Shown piece by piece: positions 54,311-64,000 of a stretch of 64,000 bases of DNA. The first letter of the stretch is position 1, and every line of letters starts with the position of its first letter. Made by a program: the position numbers and the translations under genes. The notes under the pieces are model-generated. The model was not told the DNA's origin, did no database searches, and saw only the letters and a program-made list of their open reading frames with translations. The stretch comes from Halictus rubicundus. Taxonomy: Eukaryota; Arthropoda; Insecta; Hymenoptera; Halictidae. The stretch lies in contig NW_027488564.1 in the NCBI RefSeq assembly GCF_050948215.1, positions 806,001 to 870,000 on the forward strand. The letters run 5' to 3'.

Positions 54311-55557
54311 CTCTATCATATGCTATCCTCTGTCCTATCCTATCCTCTATCCTATGCTATCCTCTATCCTATCCTCTATCCTATCCTATCCTCCATCCTA
54401 TCCTATCCTGTATCCTATCCTATCCTCTATCCTATCCTATCCTCTATCCTATCCTATCCTCTGTCCTATCCTATCCTCTATCCTATGCTATCCTCTGTCC
54501 TATCCTATCCTCTATCCTATGCTATCCTCTATCCTATCCTCTATCCTATCCTATCGTCTATCCTATCCTCTATCCTATCCTATCCTCTATCCTATCCTAT
54601 CCTCCATCCTATCCTATCCTCAATCCTATCCTTTCCTGTATCCTATCCAATCCTGTATCCTCTCCTGTCCTCTATCCTATCCTATCCTCTATCCTATCCT
54701 ATCCTCTATCCTATCCTATCCTCTATCCTATCCTATCCTCCATCCTATCCTATCCTCAATCCTATCCTTTCCTGTATCCTATCCTATACTCTATCCTATC
54801 CTATCCTCTATCCTATCCTATCCTCTATCCTATCCTATCCTCTATCCTATCCTATCCTCTATCCTATCCTATCCTCTATCCTATCCTATCCTCTATCATA
54901 TGCTATCCTCTGTCCTATCCTATCCTCTATCCTATGCTATCCTCTATCCTATCCTCTATCCTATCCTATCCTCCATCCTATCCTATCCTGTATCCTATCC
55001 TATCCTCTATCCTATCCTATCCTCTATCCTATCCTATCCTCTATCCTATCCTATCCTCCATCCTATCCTATCCTCTATCCTATCCTATCCTCTATCCTAT
55101 CCTATCCTCTATCCTATCCTATCCTCTATCCTATCCTATCCTCTATCCTATCCTATCGTCTATCCTATCCTCTATCCTACCCTATCCTCCATCCTATCCT
55201 ATGCTCTATCCTATCCTATCGTCTATCCTATCCTCTATCCCATCCTATTCCTCTATCCTATCCTATCCTCTATCCTATCCTATCCTATATCCTATCCTAT
55301 CCTCTATCCTATCCTATCCTCTATCCTATCCTATCCTCTATCCTATCCTATCCTCTATCCTATCCTATCCTCTATCCTATCCTATCCTCCATCCTATCCT
55401 ATCCTCTATCCTATCCTATCCTCTATCCTATCCTATCCTCTATCCTATCCTATCCTCTATCCTATCCTATCCTCTATCATATGCTATCCTCTGTCCTATC
55501 CTATCCTCTATCCTATGCTATCCTCTATCCTATCCTCTATCCTATCCTATCCTCTAT
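54311..55557. repeat. Satellite stretch preceding the 1,646-bp tandem pair
   Basis: No gene. A TCGA-like module near 54,600-54,680 keeps CTCAATCC, CCTTTCCTG and CTCTCCTGTCC but lacks TTCGAT and the TTTT run. A second CTCAATCC...CCTTTCCTG piece follows near 54,752-54,775, leading straight into CTATACTC. This looks like a module split or deleted in the middle. A CCCATCCTATTCCT module lies near 55,245. Confidence 0.75.
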
Positions 55558-57203
55558 CATATCCTATCCTCTATCCTATCAAATCCCCTATCCTATCCTC
55601 TATCCTATCCTATCCTGTATCCTATCCAATCCTCTATCCTATCCTCTATCCTATCCTATCCTCTATCCTATCCTATCCTCCATCCTATCCTATCCTGTAT
55701 CCTATCCTATCCTCTATCCTATCCTATCCTATATCCTATCCTATCCTCTATCCTATCCTATCCTCTATCCTATCCTATCCTCCATCCTATCCTATCCTCT
55801 ATCCTATCCTATCCTCTATCCTATCCTATCCTCTATCCTATCCTATCCTCTATCATATGCTATCCTCTGTCCTATCCTATCCTCTATCCTATGCTATCCT
55901 CTATCCTATCCTCTATCCTATCCTATCCTCCATCCTATCCTATCCTGTATCCTATCCTATCCTCTATCCTATCCTATCCTCTATCCTATCCTATCCTCTG
56001 TCCTATCCTATCCTCTATCCTATGCTATCCTCTGTCCTATCCTATCCTCTATCCTATGCTATCCTCTATCCTATCCTCTATCCTATCCTATCGTCTATCC
56101 TATCCTCTATCCTATCCTATCCTCTATCCTATCCTATCCTCCATCCTATCCTATCCTCAATCCTATCCTTTCCTGTATCCTATCCAATCCTGTATCCTCT
56201 CCTGTCCTCTATCCTATCCTATCCTCTATTCGATCCTATCCTTTTATCTTATCCTATCCTATACTCTATCCTATCCTATCCTCTATCCTATCAAATCCCC
56301 TATCCTATCCTCTATCCTATCCTATCCTCTATCCTATCGTATCCTCTATCCTATCCCATCTTCTATCCTATCCTATCCTCTATCCTATCAAATCCCCAAC
56401 CCTATCCTCTGTCCTATCCTATCCTCTATCCTATCCTATCCTCTATCGTATCCTATCCTCTATCCTATCCTATCCTCTATCCTCTATCCTATCCTATCCT
56501 CTATCCTCTATCCTATCCTATCCGCTATCCTATCCTATCGTCTATCCTATACTCTATCCTATCCTATCCTCTATCCTATCCTATCCTCCATCCTATCCTA
56601 TCCTCAATCCTATCCTTTCCTGTATCCTATCCAATCCTGTATCCTATCCTGTCCTCTATCCTATCCCATCCTCTATCCTATCCTATGCTCTATCCTATCC
56701 TATCGTCTATCCTATCCTCTATCCTATCCTATTCCTCTATCCTATCCTATCCTCTATCCTATCCTATCCTATATCCTATCCTATCCTCTATCCTATCCTA
56801 TCCTCTATCCTATCCTATCCTCTATCCTATCCTATCCTCTATCCTATCCTATCCTCTATCCTATCCTATCCTCTATCCTATCCTATCTTCTATCCTATCC
56901 TATCCTCTATCCTATCCTATCCTCTATCCTATCCTATCCTCTATCCTATCCTATCCTGTATCCTATCCTATCCTCTATCCTATCCTATCCTCTATCCTAT
57001 CAAATCCCCTATCCTATCCTCTATCCTATCCTATCATCTATCCTCTACCCTATCCAATACTCTATCCTATCCTATCGTCTATCCTATCCTCTATCCTATC
57101 CTATCCTCTATCCTATCCTATCCACTATCCAATCCTATCCTCTATCCTCTATCCTATCCTATCCTCTATCCTATCCTATCCTCTATCCTATCCTATCCTC
57201 TAT
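55558..57203. repeat. 1,646-bp tandem repeat, copy A
   Basis: Every marker checked recurs at exactly +1,646: CATATCC 55,558/57,204, CAAAT 55,580/57,226, CTATATCC 55,731/57,377, CCTCCA 55,784/57,430, CATATG 55,859/57,505, TCGA 56,232/57,878, CCTATACTC 56,551/58,197 and CTCTACCC 57,048/58,694. Copy A ends where copy B begins, so it is a clean head-to-tail duplication. The change to ATACTC at 56,551 after CCGC...ATCGTC is shared by both copies but absent from the related 53.9-kb block, so it predates the duplication. Confidence 0.93.
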
Positions 57204-58850
57204 CATATCCTATCCTCTATCCTATCAAATCCCCTATCCTATCCTCTATCCTATCCTATCCTGTATCCTATCCAATCCTCTATCCTATCCTCTATCCTAT
57301 CCTATCCTCTATCCTATCCTATCCTCCATCCTATCCTATCCTGTATCCTATCCTATCCTCTATCCTATCCTATCCTATATCCTATCCTATCCTCTATCCT
57401 ATCCTATCCTCTATCCTATCCTATCCTCCATCCTATCCTATCCTCTATCCTATCCTATCCTCTATCCTATCCTATCCTCTATCCTATCCTATCCTCTATC
57501 ATATGCTATCCTCTGTCCTATCCTATCCTCTATCCTATGCTATCCTCTATCCTATCCTCTATCCTATCCTATCCTCCATCCTATCCTATCCTGTATCCTA
57601 TCCTATCCTCTATCCTATCCTATCCTCTATCCTATCCTATCCTCTGTCCTATCCTATCCTCTATCCTATGCTATCCTCTGTCCTATCCTATCCTCTATCC
57701 TATGCTATCCTCTATCCTATCCTCTATCCTATCCTATCGTCTATCCTATCCTCTATCCTATCCTATCCTCTATCCTATCCTATCCTCCATCCTATCCTAT
57801 CCTCAATCCTATCCTTTCCTGTATCCTATCCAATCCTGTATCCTCTCCTGTCCTCTATCCTATCCTATCCTCTATTCGATCCTATCCTTTTATCTTATCC
57901 TATCCTATACTCTATCCTATCCTATCCTCTATCCTATCAAATCCCCTATCCTATCCTCTATCCTATCCTATCCTCTATCCTATCGTATCCTCTATCCTAT
58001 CCCATCTTCTATCCTATCCTATCCTCTATCCTATCAAATCCCCAACCCTATCCTCTGTCCTATCCTATCCTCTATCCTATCCTATCCTCTATCGTATCCT
58101 ATCCTCTATCCTATCCTATCCTCTATCCTCTATCCTATCCTATCCTCTATCCTCTATCCTATCCTATCCGCTATCCTATCCTATCGTCTATCCTATACTC
58201 TATCCTATCCTATCCTCTATCCTATCCTATCCTCCATCCTATCCTATCCTCAATCCTATCCTTTCCTGTATCCTATCCAATCCTGTATCCTATCCTGTCC
58301 TCTATCCTATCCCATCCTCTATCCTATCCTATGCTCTATCCTATCCTATCGTCTATCCTATCCTCTATCCTATCCTATTCCTCTATCCTATCCTATCCTC
58401 TATCCTATCCTATCCTATATCCTATCCTATCCTCTATCCTATCCTATCCTCTATCCTATCCTATCCTCTATCCTATCCTATCCTCTATCCTATCCTATCC
58501 TCTATCCTATCCTATCCTCTATCCTATCCTATCTTCTATCCTATCCTATCCTCTATCCTATCCTATCCTCTATCCTATCCTATCCTCTATCCTATCCTAT
58601 CCTGTATCCTATCCTATCCTCTATCCTATCCTATCCTCTATCCTATCAAATCCCCTATCCTATCCTCTATCCTATCCTATCATCTATCCTCTACCCTATC
58701 CAATACTCTATCCTATCCTATCGTCTATCCTATCCTCTATCCTATCCTATCCTCTATCCTATCCTATCCACTATCCAATCCTATCCTCTATCCTCTATCC
58801 TATCCTATCCTCTATCCTATCCTATCCTCTATCCTATCCTATCGTCCATC
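57204..58850. repeat. 1,646-bp tandem repeat, copy B
   Basis: This is the second copy, with no indel found relative to copy A. Homology ends at about 58,850, where ATCGTCC begins. 1,646 is not a multiple of 12 (137 units plus 2 bp), so the event joined two different phases of the 12-mer at the 57.2-kb junction. The sequence there (CTATCATATCC) still reads as intact words. Confidence 0.92.
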
Positions 58851-59458
58851 CTATCCTATCCCCAATCCTATCCTTTCCTGTATCCTATCCAATCCTGTAT
58901 CCTATCCTGTCCTCTATCCTATCCTATCCTCTATCCTATCCTATCCTCTATCCAATCCTATCTTCTATCCTATCCTATCCTCTATCCTATCAAATCCCCT
59001 ACCCTATTCTCTGTCCAATCCTATCCTCTATCCTATCCTATCCTCTATCCTATCCTATCCTCTATCCTATCCTATCCTCTACCCTATCCTATCCTCTATC
59101 TTCTATCCTATCCTATCCTATCCTCTATCCTCTATCCTATCCTATCCTCTATCCTATCCTATCGTCTATCCTATCCTCTATCCTATCCTATCCTCTATCC
59201 TATCCTATCCTCCATCCTATCCTATGCTCTATCCTATCCTATCGTCTATCCTATCCTGTATCCCATCCTATTCCTCTATCCTATCCTATCCTCTATCCTA
59301 TCCTATCCTATATCCTATCCTATCCTCTATCCTATCCTATCCTCTATCCTATCCTATCCTCTATCCTATCAAATCCCCTACCCTATTCTCTGTCCATTCC
59401 TATCCTCTATCCTATCCAATCCTGTATCCTATCCTGTCCTCTATCCTATCCTATCCTC
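58851..59458. repeat. Satellite stretch related to 10.4-10.7 and 12.2-12.6 kb
   Basis: It starts with the ATCGTCC...CCCCAATCC marker (58,854). From 59,060 it follows 12,210 onward at +46,847 (CTACCC 12,235/59,082; CTTCTAT 12,253/59,100; CCATTCC 12,549/59,396). It also follows 3.3-3.7 kb at +55,733. No gene. Confidence 0.8.
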
Positions 59459-60192
59459 TATCCTATCCTATCCTCTATCCTATCCTATCCTCTATCCTAT
59501 CCTATCTTCTATCCTATCCTATCCTCTATCCTATCAAATCCCCTATCCTATCCTCTATCCTCTATCCTATCCTATCATCTATCCTCTATCCTATCCAATC
59601 CTCTATCCTATCCTATCGTCTATCCTATCCTGTATCCTATCCTATCCTCTATCCTATCCTATCCTCCATCCTATCCTATCCTCAATCCTATCCTTTCCTG
59701 TATCCTATCCAATCCTGTATCCTATCCTGTCCTCTATCCTATCCTATCCTATATCCTATTCTATCCTCTATCCTATCCTATCTTCTATCCTATCCTATCC
59801 TCTATCCTATCAAATCCACTACCCGATTCTCTGTCCAATCCTATCCTCTATCCTATCCTATCCTCTATCCTATCTTATCCTCTATCCTATCCTATCCTCT
59901 ATCCTATCCTATCCTCTATCCTATCCTATCCTCTATCCTCTATCCTATCCTATCCTCTATCCTCTATCCTATCCTATCCTCTATCCCATCCTATCGTCTA
60001 TCCTATCCTCTATCCTATCCTATCCTCTATCCTACCCTATCCTCCATCCTATCCTATGCTCTATCCTATCCTATCGTCTATCCTATCCTCTATCCCATCC
60101 TATTCCTCTATCCTATCCTATCCTCTATCCTATCCTATCCTATATCCTATCCTATCCTCTATCCTATCCTATCCTCTATCCTATCCTATCCT
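59060..60192. repeat. 1.13-kb dispersed copy of 12,210-13,345
   Basis: Offset is constant at +46,847 with no indel found: CCATTCC 12,549/59,396, CTATTCTATCC 12,912/59,759, CAAATCCAC 12,964/59,811, CCCATCC 13,141/59,988 and TATTCCT 13,256/60,103. Copy differences are single bases, for example ATCGTATCC near 12,580 against ATCCTATCC here, and ACCCGATTC near 59,824. It overlaps the left part of the 1.83-kb tandem unit. Confidence 0.85.
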
Positions 60193-61286
60193 CTATCCTA
60201 TCCTATCCTCTATCCTATCCTATCCTCTATCCTATCCTATCCTCTGTCCTATCCTATCCTCTATCCTATGCTATCCTCTGTCGTATCCTATCCTCTATCC
60301 TATGCTATCCTCTATCCTATCCTCTATCCTATCCTATCGTCTATCCTATCCTATCCTCTGTCCTATCCTATCCTCTATCCTATCCTATCCTCTATCCTAT
60401 CCTATCCTCTATCATATGCTATCCTCTGTCCTATCCTATCCTCTATCCTATGCTATCCTCTATCCTATCCTCTATCCTATCCTATCCTCTATCATATCCT
60501 ATCCTCTATCCTATCAAATCCCCTATCCTATCCTCTACCCTATCCTATCCTGTATCCTATCCAATCCTCTATCCTATCCTCTATCCTATCCTATCCTCTA
60601 TCCTATCCTATCCTCCATCCTATCCTATCCTGTATCCTATCCTATCCTCTATCCTATCCTATCCTCTATCCTATCCTATCCTCTGTCCTATCCTATCCTC
60701 TATCCTATGCTATCCTCTGTCCTATCCTATCCTCTATCCTATGCTATCCTCTATCCTATCCTCTATCCTATCCTATCGTCTATCCTATCCTCTATCCTAT
60801 CCTATCCTCTATCCTATCCTATCCTCCATCCTATCCTATCCTCAATCCTATCCTTTCCTGTATCCTATCCAATCCTGTATCCTATCCTGTCCTCTATCCT
60901 ATCCCATCCTCTATCCTATCCTATGCTCTATCCTATCCTATCGTCTATCCTATCCTCTATCCTATCCTATTCCTCTATCCTATCCTATCCTCTATCCTAT
61001 CCTATCCTATATCCTATCCTATCCTCTATCCTATCCTATCCTCTATCCTATCCTATCCTCTATCCTATCCTATCCTCTATCCTATCCTATCCTCTATCCT
61101 ATCCTATCCTCTATCCTCTATCCTATCCTATCCTCTATCCTCTATCCTATCCTATCCTCTATCCTATCCTATCGTCTATCCTATCCTCTATCCTATACTA
61201 TCCTCTATCCTAATCTATCCTCCATCCTATCCTATGCTCTATCCTATCCTATCGTCTATCCTATCCTCTATCCCATCCTATTCCTG
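59459..61286. repeat. 1.83-kb tandem repeat, copy A
   Basis: Markers recur at +1,828: CTTCTAT 59,507/61,335, CAAAT 59,535/61,363, CTATTCTATCC 59,759/61,587, CAAATCCAC 59,811/61,639 and TGTCGTATCC 60,283/62,111. Further on they recur at +1,845: CTAATCTATCC 61,212/63,057 and TTCCTGTATCC 61,286/63,131. The step is 17 bp. The last shared base of copy A directly precedes the first of copy B, so the pair is head to tail. Confidence 0.9.
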
Positions 61287-63131
61287 TATCCTATCCTATC
61301 CTCTATCCTATCCTATCCTCTATCCTATCCTATCTTCTATCCTATCCTATCCTCTATCCTATCAAATCCCCTATCCTATCCTCTATCCTCTATCCTATCC
61401 TATCATCTATCCTCTATCCTATCCAATCCTCTATCCTATCCTATCGTCTATCCTATCCTGTATCCTATCCTATCCTCTATCCTATCCTATCCTCCATCCT
61501 ATCCTATCCTCAATCCTATCCTTTCCTGTATCCTATCCAATCCTGTATCCTATCCTGTCCTCTATCCTATCCTATCCTATATCCTATTCTATCCTCTATC
61601 CTATCCTATCTTCTATCCTATCCTATCCTCTATCCTATCAAATCCACTACCCTATTCTCTGTCCAATCCTATCCTCTATCCTATCCTATCCTCTATCCTA
61701 TCTTATCCTCTATCCTATCCTATCCTCTATCCTATCCTATCCTCTATCCTATCCTATCCTCTATCCTCTATCCTATCCTATCCTCTATCCTCTATCCTAT
61801 CCTATCCTCTATCCCATCCTATCGTCTATCCTATCCTCTATCCTATCCTATCCTCTATCCTACCCTATCCTCCATCCTATCCTATGCTCTATCCTATCCT
61901 ATCGTCTATCCTATCCTCTATCCCATCCTATTCCTCTATCCTATCCTATCCTCTATCCTATCCTATCCTATATCCTATCCTATCCTCTATCCTATCCTAT
62001 CCTCTATCCTATCCTATCCTCTATCCTATCCTATCCTCTATCCTATCCTATCCTCTATCCTATCCTATCCTCTGTCCTATCCTATCCTCTATCCTATGCT
62101 ATCCTCTGTCGTATCCTATCCTCTATCCTATGCTATCCTCTATCCTATCCTCTATCCTATCCTATCGTCTATCCTATCCTATCCTCTGTCCTATCCTATC
62201 CTCTATCCTATCCTATCCTCTATCCTATCCTATCCTCTATCATATGCTATCCTCTGTCCTATCCTATCCTCTATCCTATGCTATCCTCTATCCTATCCTC
62301 TATCCTATCCTATCCTCTATCATATCCTATCCTCTATCCTATCAAATCCCCTATCCTATCCTCTACCCTATCCTATCCTGTATCCTATCCAATCCTCTAT
62401 CCTATCCTCTATCCTATCCTATCCTCTATCCTATCCTATCCTCCATCCTATCCTATCCTGTATCCTATCCTATCCTCTATCCTATCCTATCCTCTATCCT
62501 ATCCTATCCTCTGTCCTATCCTATCCTCTATCCTATGCTATCCTCTGTCCTATCCTATCCTCTATCCTATGCTATCCTCTATCCTATCCTCTATCCTATC
62601 CTATCGTCTATCCTATCCTCTATCCTATCCTATCCTCTATCCTATCCTATCCTCCATCCTATCCTATCCTCAATCCTATCCTTTCCTGTATCCTATCCAA
62701 TCCTGTATCCTATCCTGTCCTCTATCCTATCCCATCCTATATCCTATCCTATGCTCTATCCTATCCTATCGTCTATCCTATCCTCTATCCTATCCTATTC
62801 CTCTATCCTATCCTATCCTCTATCCTATCCTATCCTATATCCTATCCTATCCTCTATCCTATCCTATCCTCTATCCTATCCTATCCTCTATCCTATCCTA
62901 TCCTCTATCCTATCCTATCCTCTATCCTATCCTATCCTCTATCCTATCCTATCCTCTATCCTCTATCCTATCCTATCCTCTATCCTCTATCCTATCCTAT
63001 CCTCTATCCTATCCTATCGTCTATCCTATCCTCTATCCTATACTATCCTCTATCCTAATCTATCCTCCATCCTATCCTATGCTCTATCCTATCCTATCGT
63101 CTATCCTATCCTCTATCCCATCCTATTCCTG
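61287..63131. repeat. 1.85-kb tandem repeat, copy B
   Basis: This is the second copy, 17 bp longer than copy A in its right half. Both copies share the rare TGTCGTATCC (60,283 and 62,111) and CTAATCTATCC (61,212 and 63,057) variants. The first also occurs at 4,271 and 8,310, linking this unit to the 4-kb tandem block. The second was not seen elsewhere and supports a recent event. Confidence 0.9.
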
Positions 63132-64000
63132 TATCCTATCCTATCCTCTATCCTATCCTATCCTATATCCTATCCTATCCTCTATCCTATCCTATCCTCT
63201 ATCCTATCCTATCCTCTATCCTATCCTATCCTCTATCCTATCCTATCCTCTATCCTATCCTATCCTCTGTCCTATCCTATCCTCTGTCCTATGCTATCCT
63301 CTGTCCTATCCTATCCTCTATCCTATGCTATCCTCTATCCTATCCTCTATCCTATCCTATCGTCTATCCTATCCTATCCTCTGTCCTATCCTATCCTCTA
63401 TCCTATCCTATCCTCTATCCTATCCTATCCTCTATCATATGCTATCCTCTGTCCTATCCTATCCTCTATCCTATGCTATCCTCTATCCAATCCTCTATCC
63501 TATCCTATCCTCTATCCTATCCTCTATCCTATCCTATCGTCTATCCTATCCTCTATCCTATCCTATCCTCTATCCTATCCTATCCTCCATCCTATCCTAT
63601 CCTCAATCCTATCCTTTCCTGTATCCTATCCAATCCTGTATCCTCTCCTGTCCTCTATCCTATCCTATCCTCTATTCGATCCTATCCTTTTATCTTATCC
63701 TATACTATACTCTATCCTATACTATCCTCTATCCTATCAAATCCCCTATCCTATCCTCTATCCTATCCTATCCTCTATCCTATCGTATCCTCTATCCTAT
63801 CCCATCTTCTATCCCATCCTATCCTCTATCCTACCCTATCCTCCATCCTATCCTATCCTCTATCCTATCAAATCCACTACCCTATTCTCTGTCCAATCCT
63901 ATCCTCTATCCTATCCTATCCTCTATCCTATCTTATCCTCTATCCTATCCTATCCTCTATCCTATCCTATCCTCTATCCTATCCTATCCTCTATCCTCTA
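63132..64000. repeat. Right-end block; 63,631-64,000 matches 48,752-49,206
   Basis: It contains CATATG near 63,441, a TCGA module at 63,678 with CTATACTATACTC near 63,705, and CAAATCCAC at 63,869. The match to 48.75-49.2 kb shares rare CCTATACTATCC and CCCATCTTCTATCCCATCC strings. It lacks the 85-bp extra copy and runs to the window edge, so the block is probably longer. No gene. Confidence 0.8.

Larger units (their letters stand above)
1..64000. repeat. Satellite array of mixed 5-mer TATCC and 7-mer TATCCTC, dominant 12-bp unit
   Basis: The entire window reads as TATCC and TATCCTC words, mostly alternating to give the 12-mer TATCCTATCCTC. The consensus is 10/12 pyrimidine on this strand and has no G. 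Every G marks a variant, such as ATCGTC, TATGCT, CTGTATCC, CTCTGTCC or TTCGAT. The array runs off both ends, so its true length is unknown. No inverted segment, transposon or unique sequence breaks it. Families of this type are heterochromatic satellites in eukaryotes; that placement is inference. Variants are shared between distant blocks, which shows a layered duplication history rather than simple slippage alone. No coding or RNA function is visible. Confidence 0.98.

Noticed and set aside
1..64000. CRISPR array
   Set aside because: There is no repeat-spacer alternation. The intervening sequence is itself repeat, and no cas-like gene is present.
1..64000. Telomere array
   Set aside because: The words are TATCC/TATCCTC, not a known telomere repeat, and the array has multi-kilobase higher-order duplications atypical of terminal telomeric DNA. 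CCTAACC occurs only as isolated variants.
1..64000. Genes on the reverse strand
   Set aside because: The complement contains TAG within the ATAGG word in two of three frames, and 5- and 7-bp steps bring it into the third, so no long open frame exists.
1..64000. Bacterial or phage origin of the window
   Set aside because: A 64-kb pure microsatellite-based array with higher-order structure is unlike known bacterial or phage genomes. I saw no gene to support such an origin.

Overview
The whole 64 kb is one uninterrupted simple-sequence satellite. I see no gene, RNA gene, transposon, origin, CRISPR array or unique sequence in it. The shown strand is built from two words, a 5-mer TATCC and a 7-mer TATCCTC. 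The commonest arrangement alternates them as a 12-bp unit, TATCCTATCCTC (5 C, 5 T, 2 A, no G). The other strand is the purine-rich complement, built from GGATA and GAGGATA. Extra 5-mers or runs of 7-mers interrupt the 12-bp rhythm, and scattered substitutions tag individual stretches. An array of this length and hierarchy points to eukaryotic heterochromatin (pericentromeric, sex- or B-chromosome, or subtelomeric). The sequence does not let me name the species.

Above the 12-bp level the array is a patchwork of duplicated blocks, which I traced by hand from the spacing of marker variants. Five pairs lie side by side or nearly so: about 4.03 kb (2.3-6.4 and 6.4-10.4 kb), 996 bp (18.6-20.4 kb), about 3.48 kb (39.3-42.3 and 42.8-45.8 kb), 1,646 bp (55.6-57.2 and 57.2-58.85 kb) and about 1.83 kb (59.46-61.29 and 61.29-63.13 kb). 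An 85-bp tandem pair sits at 48.9 kb. Dispersed copies link distant parts: 27.9-33.2 with 36.0-41.5 kb; 26.9-27.9 with 34.1-35.1 kb; 25.1-26.6 with 50.6-52.1 kb and 16.3-17.7 kb; 12.2-13.3 with 59.1-60.2 kb; 13.8-15.0 with 47.7-48.7 kb; 46.3-47.4 with 53.2-54.3 kb; and 48.75-49.2 with 63.6-64.0 kb. All copies have the same orientation.

By region: 1-15.5 kb is the 4-kb tandem pair plus derivatives. At 15.5-16.1 kb a 7-mer-rich junction contains stop codons in all three forward frames. 16.3-21.2 kb holds diverged blocks. 21.2-25.1 kb is the most uniform 12-mer stretch. 25-49 kb carries 20 of the 28 copies of a TCGA-bearing marker module. 49-64 kb contains the two cleanest tandem duplications.

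The forward strand almost lacks TAA, TAG and TGA, so it gives open frames up to 11,089 codons. These encode only LSYP, YPIL and ILSS repeats and are artefacts of composition. There are therefore no interacting genes to describe. The biology here is satellite evolution: a two-word repeat, copy-to-copy length changes that recur as 17 bp, and several layers of segmental amplification.
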